Assembly (NCBI GenBank): GCA_029719485.1
Contig: CP120722.1
Span: 3,100,001-3,164,000 of the forward strand
DNA from: Kiritimatiellota bacterium B12222
GTDB lineage: Bacteria > Verrucomicrobiota > Kiritimatiellia > SS1-B-03-39 > UBA6053
DNA length: 64,000 nt
Reading direction: 5' to 3'
In this document: one piece after another, positions 35,860 through 43,391 of the stretch
Layout: the number at the start of each line of letters is the position of its first letter
How positions within the stretch are numbered: the first letter of the stretch is position 1
Notes under the pieces: generated by a model
What the model saw: only the letters and a program-made list of their open reading frames with translations
Told to the model about the DNA's origin: nothing
Databases searched by the model: none
Made by a program: the position numbers and the translations under genes

Positions 35860-36660
35860 TTATAAGTCCATCACCAGCACATCCACAGCCGACGCCGCGG
35901 CCATAAATCCAAAAGTGCCCGTGACAAATCCCGCAGTTCCATATCCACTTTCACAATCCAACCGTAAATTACTGTCAGCTTCTCGTTGCGCACAAACCGA
36001 ACCATCCGATTGAGGATAATGAACCAACTCAGCAGAAAAAACTGCAGGAATCCCCCATTTCTTTTTGGTATTACGCGGGAAATCAAATTTTTGACGCAAT
36101 TTTTTCCGCACCCGATGCAACAAAGCATCTCCATGAGTACGCGACAAATCCACCCGTTGAATCTGACTCGGATCTCTTCGCCCTCCTGCTCCCCCCACCG
36201 TCACCACCGGTACCCCTCTTTGTTTACATTGAGAAATCAACAGACACTTATGAGGAATACTATCAATGCAATCAATGACAACATCGGGTGCCGTCGAAAA
36301 AAAAGTATCGGCATTCTTCTCATTAAAAAAATAAAATCCCTCTTCTACCTGAGTGGCCGATGAAATACTCCCGATGCGCTTCCGCATCGCTTCCGTTTTA
36401 GGAATGCCCACACTCCCCTCCGTCGCATGAACTTGACGATTCAAGTTACTACTACAAATTTCATCCATATCCACCAAAATTAACTGGCCCACCCCGATCC
36501 GGGCCAATGCTTCCGCCGTCCAACTTCCCACCCCTCCAATCCCAATGATGGCCACCCGACTTTGGCGCAACTTTAGAGAAGCGGCTTTTCCATATAAACG
36601 TTCGGTTCCTCCAAACTGAATCGAAGATTCCGGCATCAAATTTTCTTTCGCTTGCATCAT
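35860..36660 (-). CDS. tcdA: tRNA threonylcarbamoyladenosine dehydratase
   Basis: 267 aa from this start. E1-like ATP-dependent enzyme that converts t6A37 to its cyclic form on ANN-decoding tRNAs. Rossmann motif GIGGVGSW (residues ~40-47), VDMDEI near 62-67, NLNRQVHA, DCIDSIPHK, TGGAGGRRDPSQI-type VTVGGAGGRRDPSQIQ and the closing YPQSDGSVCA, SGYGTAGFVTGTFGFMAA. Very close to the E. coli TcdA pattern. An ATG at 36708 would add a Cys-rich 16-aa leader with no Shine-Dalgarno; 36660 fits family length better, though MPESS at 36636 is also possible. Confidence 0.93.
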   Translation of the reverse strand: MMQAKENLMPESSIQFGGTERLYGKAASLKLRQSRVAIIGIGGVGSWTAEALARIGVGQLILVDMDEICSSNLNRQVHATEGSVGIPKTEAMRKRIGSISSATQVEEGFYFFNEKNADTFFSTAPDVVIDCIDSIPHKCLLISQCKQRGVPVVTVGGAGGRRDPSQIQRVDLSRTHGDALLHRVRKKLRQKFDFPRNTKKKWGIPAVFSAELVHYPQSDGSVCAQREADSNLRLDCESGYGTAGFVTGTFGFMAAASAVDVLVMDL

Positions 36661-36947
36661 TCGCACGCTATGACTTTTCGTACGAAAAATGCAAGTGGAT
36701 GTACACATCAGAAAACAGAGAAGATTTGGTCTGAATCCTGCTAAAATATTCCTGTATGATATGATGTATGAGCAACCCTAAAACAACTCACCCATTTAAA
36801 GCACCGAAAACTGTTAATTTATATAGGAATTTTAAACACAGCAGATTGAAGCGCCATACAAATCTTCACCGGATCTAGACGATCCAACATTGACAAATTA
36901 TACTTTTTGCAAAGAATACACACATAAATCCAACTGAGGAGACAACT

Positions 36948-37490
36948 ATGAAATCATTCCGTTTTTTACTTTTAACCAGCCTTTTTGCCCTACCTTTTAT
37001 CACCCATGCCCAACCCCTCTTAGAACAACATGATCCCGTCGGACAAAATGTTCGCGTCGCTTGGGCAATTGATTCAAATGGTGGTGTGGGCAACGATAGT
37101 TTTAACGGAATTGAAGTTGCATATGCCTCTAAAATCTTTCCCTTAGATCAAATGCTCATTTCATACACCCACACCTGGCCGCAAGATGCTTCCACGGACC
37201 GTGTATTGATCGGTATTGAAGAATTCTATCCTCTCTGCGAAGTTTTCAAACTCTACGGCGTTGCCGGAGTGGGATATATGTGGACAGATATGGACGATGG
37301 ACAAGGCAGCGACAATGCTACAGGCTGGGTCGGTAAAATTGGTGGTGGATTTATCTACGACCTCAACAAATCCTTCGATCTATATGCTGAAATGGCTTAC
37401 CTCGCCAGTGATCGCAACTTATGGATGGACGGAAACGACATAACCTCTTCCAACTGGGAAGCACTCTTAGGTTTCCGCTTCAAATACTAA
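36948..37490 (+). CDS. Small outer-membrane beta-barrel protein
   Basis: 180 aa, signal peptide 1-21 (THA/QP). Remaining sequence is amphipathic strands ending LLGFRFKY with terminal Tyr, the pattern of an 8-strand barrel such as OmpW/OmpX-like proteins. Strong Shine-Dalgarno GAGGAG 36936-36941, and TTGACA at 36890-36895 upstream with a poor -10. Ends at a clear terminator, so it is a single-gene unit. No specific family recognised. Confidence 0.78.
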   Translation: MKSFRFLLLTSLFALPFITHAQPLLEQHDPVGQNVRVAWAIDSNGGVGNDSFNGIEVAYASKIFPLDQMLISYTHTWPQDASTDRVLIGIEEFYPLCEVFKLYGVAGVGYMWTDMDDGQGSDNATGWVGKIGGGFIYDLNKSFDLYAEMAYLASDRNLWMDGNDITSSNWEALLGFRFKY

Positions 37491-37514
37491 GCGTACGCTT
37501 AGCGAAACTCTCTT

Positions 37515-37544
37515 CTGCGACCCTTGCCGGGTCGCAGTTTTTTT
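37515..37544 (+). terminator. Rho-independent terminator
   Basis: ctgcgaccc, loop ttgcc, gggtcgcag and a run of seven T, 24 bp after the small barrel gene. It reaches into the last bases of the opposing arsenate-reductase-like gene. Confidence 0.93.
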
Positions 37545-38547
37545 ATGCCTCTGGCAAATTGTCGGGCAAGCCTTCGACAAACCGTCGAATATCATCACGG
37601 ACAATACGGTAAAATTCAAATTGCTCCTCTTCACTTCCCCCTGCTTCAGCCACTGTATTCGCTAAATGCCGTGGATCCTCAAAGCCGACATGTACCACTT
37701 TGGCATTCTCAGGAAACCAAGGACAGGTTTCATGCGCATGATCACACAGCGTGATCACCACATCAATTTGTGTTTGTTTGAAGTCTGTAATATGTTGGAC
37801 ACTGTGCTCTTGGAGATCAAGATCCACTTCCGCCATGGCGTTGAGGGTTTGCGGATAAATCTTCTGAACATCCACCCCTGCACTGTAAGCCGTGATGACA
37901 TCACTCTTAAGCGACCGGGCCCACGCTTCCGCCATTTGACTACGGCAGGCATTTCCCGTACTTAAAAAGAGCACATGGAGTTGAGCGGCCACCGCTTCCT
38001 CCTCTTCACCCTTCTCCTCTTCCCCTTCCGCTTTAATCCACCCCAGTTTTAACGCCACTTCCATTTGTACTTCGTCAATTTGATCAAGCGTCAACTCGGG
38101 ATCCGGAATTAAAAAGGTTTCCCCACTTTCTTTGTGTTCATAAATACGTATTTGACGCCCTTCTGCATCCCGTTGAACACCCCGCTCAATAAAAATGCGT
38201 TTACGTTCAAGCATCACCGCCAATAAAAAGATGGTATTTACAGCCGACTCATCTTTTTCTTCTACCAGTTGCCGTAAAGTTTCTTCTGCATTCTCTTCTT
38301 TAAACGCCGCTTCTTTTTTAGGGGGCGGTGAACGATACTGCGTCTTCCAATAAAACAGAGATTCACCCTGTTTCTCTTTATTCCAACAGCTTTTTTTATA
38401 ATCTTCCCGCACCAATCCCCCCTGTTCAGTACGAAGACGTGACATCAAAATCTCGCCCTCTTCAAAATCTTCGCCCGTCTCCGAACACTTGTGTGCACGA
38501 GCTTTCACTTCCCATGAGGCCGACTTCGTAGAGTTATAAGGTAACAT
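37543..38547 (-). CDS. Fusion: PVC-type N-terminal domain + arsenate-reductase-like phosphatase
   Basis: 334 aa. Residues ~10-172 contain ARAHKCSETGEDFEEGE and REDYKKSCWNKE, a module I associate with small conserved proteins of Planctomycetes/Verrucomicrobia; function unknown. A Glu-rich linker (~173-188) leads to an ArsC/LMW-phosphatase domain at ~190-334. In that domain the P-loop reads FLSTGNACRSQMAE, so the catalytic Cys is Ser196 while C201 and R202 remain. The Cys pair of thioredoxin-linked arsenate reductases is present as C268 and C275 (TLCDHAHETCPWFP), and VGFEDP follows. Loss of the nucleophile argues against normal activity. No arsR or arsB is nearby. It lies 8 bp after the TPR gene on the same strand. 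Confidence 0.82.
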   Translation of the reverse strand: MLPYNSTKSASWEVKARAHKCSETGEDFEEGEILMSRLRTEQGGLVREDYKKSCWNKEKQGESLFYWKTQYRSPPPKKEAAFKEENAEETLRQLVEEKDESAVNTIFLLAVMLERKRIFIERGVQRDAEGRQIRIYEHKESGETFLIPDPELTLDQIDEVQMEVALKLGWIKAEGEEEKGEEEEAVAAQLHVLFLSTGNACRSQMAEAWARSLKSDVITAYSAGVDVQKIYPQTLNAMAEVDLDLQEHSVQHITDFKQTQIDVVITLCDHAHETCPWFPENAKVVHVGFEDPRHLANTVAEAGGSEEEQFEFYRIVRDDIRRFVEGLPDNLPEA

Positions 38548-38555
38548 AAATTTTA

Positions 38556-40871
38556 TTAGGGGGTTTCTTCATCAGGTACTTCTATAGCAGGAACTACAGG
38601 ATATCGTTTCAAACGTTCTGCATCCGCAGCCGCTGCTTTTTCAAGTTCTCCAGCTTGTCGAAAGGCATTCGCAGCTTGCTGAAGCGCTTGGGGAGAGAGC
38701 TCAGGATCGTCATAAAGGACAGCAACACTCATATAATACCGAGCAGCATCAGACCATTTCTCTTGGGCCGCATGAACATTTCCCTGTCCCATCATCCCCA
38801 AAGCTTGTAACTTGCCAAGTTCGAGCTGGGAGGCCAAGGCCGAAGCTTTTCCATATGCAGATATAGCTTCTGGATAATTCTGCTGCGCAAAGTAGAGATC
38901 CGCAAGGGCAAGTTGTGCTTCAGCCGCTTCTTCAGAAGAAGAAACAAAAGCTAACCCCAATGTCCATGCATCAATCGCTTTCTGTGCATTTCCTTTTTCA
39001 GTATACACCTTCGCCAATTCATAATAACCCCACTCACGGGTCACCGGCTTCCGGTTTTTATGGGTCATGGCCATGGCAATCTTTTCTTGAGCCTTCACAT
39101 CCGCTTCCGTGTTAGCTACAGAACTAAGCCATAATAACAAGGGATCAGAGAGCTCTGATTCAGCGGGAGCACCCAAGAGAGGCAGAAAGGCCTGTAATGC
39201 TTTTTGCGGTTGATCTGATTTGAAATATGACTGACCTAATCTCACCCGCGCAGGCGCCTGCCACTCGGGTTTCAAGTTACCACTCAAAGCCATTTCTAAG
39301 GCTTTTTGCGAGGCCTCTTTCTCTCCCTTTTGATCCCAAAGCACTCCTAACCAATACTGCGTATCCGCCACGTTCTCCCCTTCGGGAGCCATCGCCAAAT
39401 AACTTTGCAGTCGCAAGGTTGCATCAGCAAAACGCTCTAAACGTATCTCCAACATGGCCATTTTAAATACTAAATCGGCCTGAGGGGGATCCTGCAACTG
39501 CAAGGCCTGCTTCCATTTGTCTAATCCCGAAGTGAGATTACCCAACTGCAGATATAAATCACCAGACTGAATCAACGCATCTACGCTACGGGGATCTTGT
39601 GGGAAACGACGGCTAAAGTCAGCCAAGGCCTCGGCCGCCAATTGCTGATTTCCAGCTTCCAACACCAATAAAGCTTTAAAATACAAGGCATCCGCAGCCC
39701 GAGCATGCTTGGGATATTGATGGGCAATCCGCGTGTAGTATTGCATCGCGAGTCGAGACTCACCTGCACCTCGTGCACTCTCCGCCAATAACCATAACCC
39801 TTCCACCTCACGACCAGGCACCTGTTGCAAATCCTGACCCAATGCACTTACCTTTTCATGGGCACCCTTGCCTGCGTAAATCCCTGCAAGCTCATACGCC
39901 ACCACCGGACGAAACCTACTTTTCGGATACGTGTCCAGTAACAAGGCAAAGCGCTCCTCCGCTTCATCAAGCTCACCAAGGTTCAAGGCTGAAACCGCTT
40001 CTAAATACAGCCAGGTGTCTCCATCCGTTTGCTTTCGTTCTTCCGAAGTTTTCGACGCCAAGGTTAAGGCCTTTTCAAATTCTCCAGCTTGCAATTGCGC
40101 CCATGCCAGATGAATCATGCCACCACGCACCCGGGCACTATCCGGATAATTCTCCCAAAGTCTCCAATAGGTTTTGGCGGCTTCAGGATAATTTTTCTCC
40201 GAGACATCTAAAGTCGCCAAGCCCCACAAAGCCTCGACTTCAAAATCTCGTGACGGAGGATGCTTCAAGGCTTGTAGATAAGCCTGCCGCTTATCATTTT
40301 CTTCACCTTGAGATAAGGCAGCCACCCGCAGGGCGGCATAAGCAGATAAACTATCCTCCGGATAGTCTTCAATCAGTTCTTGATACAAAGCCAAGGCTTC
40401 AGGAAGTTGTTGCCGCGTTTCCAGAATTTGTGCCAAGGTAAATCGAACCGGTGCATCAATGGACACATGCACCTCACTTTGTTGAATCTCTCGTAACAAC
40501 GCCTCCGCCTTTTCGGGACTGCCATTCCGAAAGGCATCATCGGCTAATCGATAGCGTGCGCGCTGAGCAGGTAAACTGTTTTGCCCCACACGAATGGCTT
40601 CTGTAAAATATCTACGCGCTTGCTCGAGTTGTCCCGACCGTGCGGCACACTCTCCCGCCCTGTAATTTAACAAATCTAAATTTTCTGGAGGAGGTTGCTG
40701 AAGCAATAACTTCTTATATTCGGCCAAAGCAAAATCATACATGCCCCGGGAATAAAGACCATCAGCCAAGCGTTGTTTTTCTACAGACGACGACGCGACT
40801 TGCGCATGCGTAAACGGGTTGCAAAGAAGCAACCAAAGCAAAACATAGATTTTGCCTACGCAATGTCTCAT
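38556..40871 (-). CDS. Exported TPR-repeat protein of the ExbBD operon
   Basis: 771 aa. Signal peptide 1-23 (FTHA/QV), then tetratricopeptide-type helical repeats almost throughout (for example LADGLYSRGMYDFALAEYKKLL, YRLADDAFRNGSPEKAEALLR, LALADLYFAQQNYPEAISAYGKASALA). A TPR protein following exbB-exbD is a frequent arrangement in PVC and Bacteroidetes genomes and probably acts as periplasmic partner or scaffold. It starts 6 bp after exbD. No enzymatic motif. Confidence 0.85.
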   Translation of the reverse strand: MRHCVGKIYVLLWLLLCNPFTHAQVASSSVEKQRLADGLYSRGMYDFALAEYKKLLLQQPPPENLDLLNYRAGECAARSGQLEQARRYFTEAIRVGQNSLPAQRARYRLADDAFRNGSPEKAEALLREIQQSEVHVSIDAPVRFTLAQILETRQQLPEALALYQELIEDYPEDSLSAYAALRVAALSQGEENDKRQAYLQALKHPPSRDFEVEALWGLATLDVSEKNYPEAAKTYWRLWENYPDSARVRGGMIHLAWAQLQAGEFEKALTLASKTSEERKQTDGDTWLYLEAVSALNLGELDEAEERFALLLDTYPKSRFRPVVAYELAGIYAGKGAHEKVSALGQDLQQVPGREVEGLWLLAESARGAGESRLAMQYYTRIAHQYPKHARAADALYFKALLVLEAGNQQLAAEALADFSRRFPQDPRSVDALIQSGDLYLQLGNLTSGLDKWKQALQLQDPPQADLVFKMAMLEIRLERFADATLRLQSYLAMAPEGENVADTQYWLGVLWDQKGEKEASQKALEMALSGNLKPEWQAPARVRLGQSYFKSDQPQKALQAFLPLLGAPAESELSDPLLLWLSSVANTEADVKAQEKIAMAMTHKNRKPVTREWGYYELAKVYTEKGNAQKAIDAWTLGLAFVSSSEEAAEAQLALADLYFAQQNYPEAISAYGKASALASQLELGKLQALGMMGQGNVHAAQEKWSDAARYYMSVAVLYDDPELSPQALQQAANAFRQAGELEKAAAADAERLKRYPVVPAIEVPDEETP

Positions 40872-40877
40872 GAGAAA

Positions 40878-41288
40878 TTACTCCGGAATGCCCGTGGCAA
40901 AACTAATGTTAAAAATATCTGCAGTCCGACAAAGATCCATCACCTTCATAATATGTTGGTAATCTACCTTTTCATCCCCTCGAATCACCACAGGTTGACC
41001 GGGAAACAATTCGGAAACCTTCAGAAGCAAATCACCTAAATCTTCTTCACTCAATTGACGACCATTCACCACCATATTCCCCTCTTCGAAGATATTGATA
41101 ATGATCTCCCCCTCCATCCGTTGCAAATTCCCACCCGTTGACGCCGTGGGTAAGGTGATATCCACTTCCGTCTCCCATTGCGAGTACAGGGTCGTGGTCA
41201 TAAAGAAACACAGCAAGAGAAACACCACATCAATCATGGGCGCCAACTGAAATTGGATAGCTGTGGATTTATCTCCGTCGAATTTCAT
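40878..41288 (-). CDS. ExbD/TolR-family biopolymer transport protein
   Basis: 136 aa. One N-terminal membrane helix with the conserved Asp (LAPMIDVVFLLLCFF, D20) that carries protons with ExbB/TolQ, then a periplasmic ExbD domain with QPVVIRGDEKVDYQHIMKVMD. It should energise an outer-membrane process by proton-motive force. The start overlaps exbB by 4 bp. Confidence 0.92.
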   Translation of the reverse strand: MKFDGDKSTAIQFQLAPMIDVVFLLLCFFMTTTLYSQWETEVDITLPTASTGGNLQRMEGEIIINIFEEGNMVVNGRQLSEEDLGDLLLKVSELFPGQPVVIRGDEKVDYQHIMKVMDLCRTADIFNISFATGIPE

Positions 41289-42067
41289 CTTGATTTCCTA
41301 TGAACCAACGTGGTGACAATCTCAGCCGCAACCAACTCAAGGTTCGCCGTAAGTTTTGCTAAACGGCCACGGAAAAAGGAATAGGCAATCATCGCAGGAA
41401 TCGCCACAAACAAACCTGCAGCCGTAGTGACCAAGGCTTGGGAAACCCCATCGGCTAAAACCGTAGGACGGGCTTGAGCCATGTTCAACGCAACCCCGCT
41501 AAACGATTTCAACATCCCCATCACCGTACCCAACAGTCCAACCATAGGTGCAATCACCCCGATATCCATTAAGTAGGTGATTTGTGATTGTAGACGACCC
41601 ACTTGCCGCATCCCTTCCCCTTCCACAATTTGTCGTAAAAGCTCGGGATCTGCATCATCTCCCGCCCGTTCCAGATAACTAAGCGCCGTCATGGTGATGG
41701 CCGAAACCGGAGAAGAATTCTTTTTGCAGGAATTTACCGCTTCTTCGTAATCCCCATTCTTTAAACTCAATTCAATTTCACGAACAAAAGAAGTCGGAGC
41801 GATACGACGTCCACGCAAGGAGACAGAAAACACCAGAATCAACATCACCGCGACCACCGACATGGCCATCAATAAGTAAAGAATGACCCCACCACTGTCC
41901 ATGATCTGTTGCAAATCCAGTCGACTGGTTAATTCTTCTACATTGGGAGTGAATTTTTGCACTAAACTCACTTCTTCGGTAATTTGTTCAGATGCCACAG
42001 GTTCCTGTGCAAACAGCACAGGAAGCGCAAGCAGACAACTCAAACTATAAAGCTTAATTTTCTTCAT
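41285..42067 (-). CDS. ExbB/TolQ/MotA-family proton channel protein
   Basis: 260 aa. Signal peptide ~1-20, periplasmic ~21-60, then three membrane segments at ~62-84, ~165-190 and ~208-232. The pore region reads GVIAPMVGLLGTVMGMLKSF and ALVTTAAGLFVAIPAMIAYSFF, standard for this family. A cleaved signal ahead of the channel is seen in some PVC/Bacteroidetes members. The gene overlaps pgsA by 14 bp. Confidence 0.92.
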   Translation of the reverse strand: MKKIKLYSLSCLLALPVLFAQEPVASEQITEEVSLVQKFTPNVEELTSRLDLQQIMDSGGVILYLLMAMSVVAVMLILVFSVSLRGRRIAPTSFVREIELSLKNGDYEEAVNSCKKNSSPVSAITMTALSYLERAGDDADPELLRQIVEGEGMRQVGRLQSQITYLMDIGVIAPMVGLLGTVMGMLKSFSGVALNMAQARPTVLADGVSQALVTTAAGLFVAIPAMIAYSFFRGRLAKLTANLELVAAEIVTTLVHRKSR

Positions 42068-42680
42068 GAGATTCCGAGGTAAATAACTGATGATGTTTTG
42101 TAAAATACTCTATTCCGGACAGCAAGGTTATCACGGTTGCACCCGCCATCAATATCCAAATGATCCAATGCAACGTAAATTCAATGGACTTCAAGGTATC
42201 GGGGTTTATGCCGGAAATAAAGTCTTCCACTAAAGAAAGAGACAACAACGTGAAAATAATTGCCACCATTTGCAAGGCTGTTTTCCATTTGCCCATCGGA
42301 CCCGCAGAAATAACTTCACCTTGTTCTACGGCCAATAAACGCAGTCCGGTAACCATAAACTCACGAATCAAAATGGGTACCACCAAAAAAGCAGGCACCA
42401 AGGAATATTGAGGATACGCCAAATCAAAACGAATTTCGACAAACGCCACCAATGCCACTGTCACCAAAACTTTGTCAGCTAAGGGATCCATCAGTTTACC
42501 AAAGGCAGTGCACCCATATTTGTTTCGAGCCAAATATCCATCCAAGAAGTCGGTGATACTCGCCAACACAAACAGAAATAACGCCCAAGTTTTGGCATAG
42601 GGAAATGAAAAGCTGAGGCAAAACAGCATCAACAATGAAAATACAAAACGGCTACAGGTAAGTTGATTAGGTAAATTCAT
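42054..42680 (-). CDS. pgsA: CDP-diacylglycerol-glycerol-3-phosphate 3-phosphatidyltransferase
   Basis: 208 aa integral membrane enzyme for phosphatidylglycerol synthesis. The CDP-alcohol phosphotransferase signature D-x2-D-G-x2-A-R-x8-G-x3-D-x3-D is complete (D44, D47, G48, A51, R52, G61, D65, D69). About six hydrophobic segments. It starts 3 bp after the rodZ-like stop, and its end overlaps the proton-channel gene. Confidence 0.93.
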   Translation of the reverse strand: MNLPNQLTCSRFVFSLLMLFCLSFSFPYAKTWALFLFVLASITDFLDGYLARNKYGCTAFGKLMDPLADKVLVTVALVAFVEIRFDLAYPQYSLVPAFLVVPILIREFMVTGLRLLAVEQGEVISAGPMGKWKTALQMVAIIFTLLSLSLVEDFISGINPDTLKSIEFTLHWIIWILMAGATVITLLSGIEYFTKHHQLFTSESHEEN

Positions 42681-42683
42681 AAG

Positions 42684-43391
42684 TTATTGATAAGAGCTGG
42701 GTAATTGAAAATAAACAGGTTCTGGCGGACGCAAATAGGGATCTTCTACCGTCAAAGAGGAGGCCTCCTCTTCTGTTTCCGATCGACAACCACGAATCCC
42801 GCCCACCAAGACAAACAACAGCACCACAGCCGAGAGTCCATATCGTAGCTCAGGCTTCTTCATCCAGTCTGACTGAAACCATTCCCGCGGATCAGGAATT
42901 TTGGACAGCCAGGATTGCCAGTCTATTCTTGAGGCATCTGAAGACGGCGTGGCAAAATTTTCGTTAAAGATTTCGGGTTCAGGATTCGTTTCCATCGCGG
43001 CATAGGGTACCGCTTTTTGCGGCACAACCTGAGGTGCTTGCGGATGTTGAGGCGCCTGAGCCCTGTGAAAAGCCTGCGGAACAGCTTCGTCGGGAGCCAC
43101 CTCCGCAACAGGAGCAGGAGCCTCGGGCTCATCCTGTAAGGGCTCGCCTTTGCGCATCCGTTCATACAGATCCACCAAGGGCTCATGGCTTAAGCCCAAC
43201 TTTTGGGCATAAAGTTTAATAAAACCCCGAACATACATGGGCGCGGGGATGCTTTCATAACGATCCTCCTCCAGCCCCTGTAATTGCTGGATGCTAATAC
43301 GAGTAATTTTCGCCATATCACTCTGGGATTTACCCAATTCTTCCCGAGCCGCTTTTAGCTGTTGGCCTGGGGTTTTAATTTTTGCACTCAT
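42684..43391 (-). CDS. RodZ-like membrane protein with HTH domain
   Basis: 235 aa. Residues 8-78 are an HTH_25-type domain (LKAAREELGKSQSDMAKITRI...PAPMYVRGFIKLYAQKLGL), then a Pro/Ala-rich linker, and one membrane helix ~184-200. Only ~35 residues follow, so the usual periplasmic beta domain of RodZ is missing. RodZ links MreB to the cell wall; a link to cell shape fits the ftsK-pgsA context. Overlaps ftsK by 4 bp. Confidence 0.85.
   Translation of the reverse strand: MSAKIKTPGQQLKAAREELGKSQSDMAKITRISIQQLQGLEEDRYESIPAPMYVRGFIKLYAQKLGLSHEPLVDLYERMRKGEPLQDEPEAPAPVAEVAPDEAVPQAFHRAQAPQHPQAPQVVPQKAVPYAAMETNPEPEIFNENFATPSSDASRIDWQSWLSKIPDPREWFQSDWMKKPELRYGLSAVVLLFVLVGGIRGCRSETEEEASSLTVEDPYLRPPEPVYFQLPSSYQ

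Noticed and set aside
37543..38547. Frameshifted or mis-joined pair of genes
   Set aside because: The frame is continuous, the linker is low-complexity and both domains are complete; a fusion is the simpler reading.
37543..38547. Arsenic resistance operon
   Set aside because: No arsR, arsB/acr3 or arsA nearby and the catalytic cysteine is replaced.
39773..40441. Long + strand frame (222 aa) opposite the TPR gene
   Set aside because: Shadow of a repetitive coding sequence; composition (His/Pro-rich) is typical of antisense frames.
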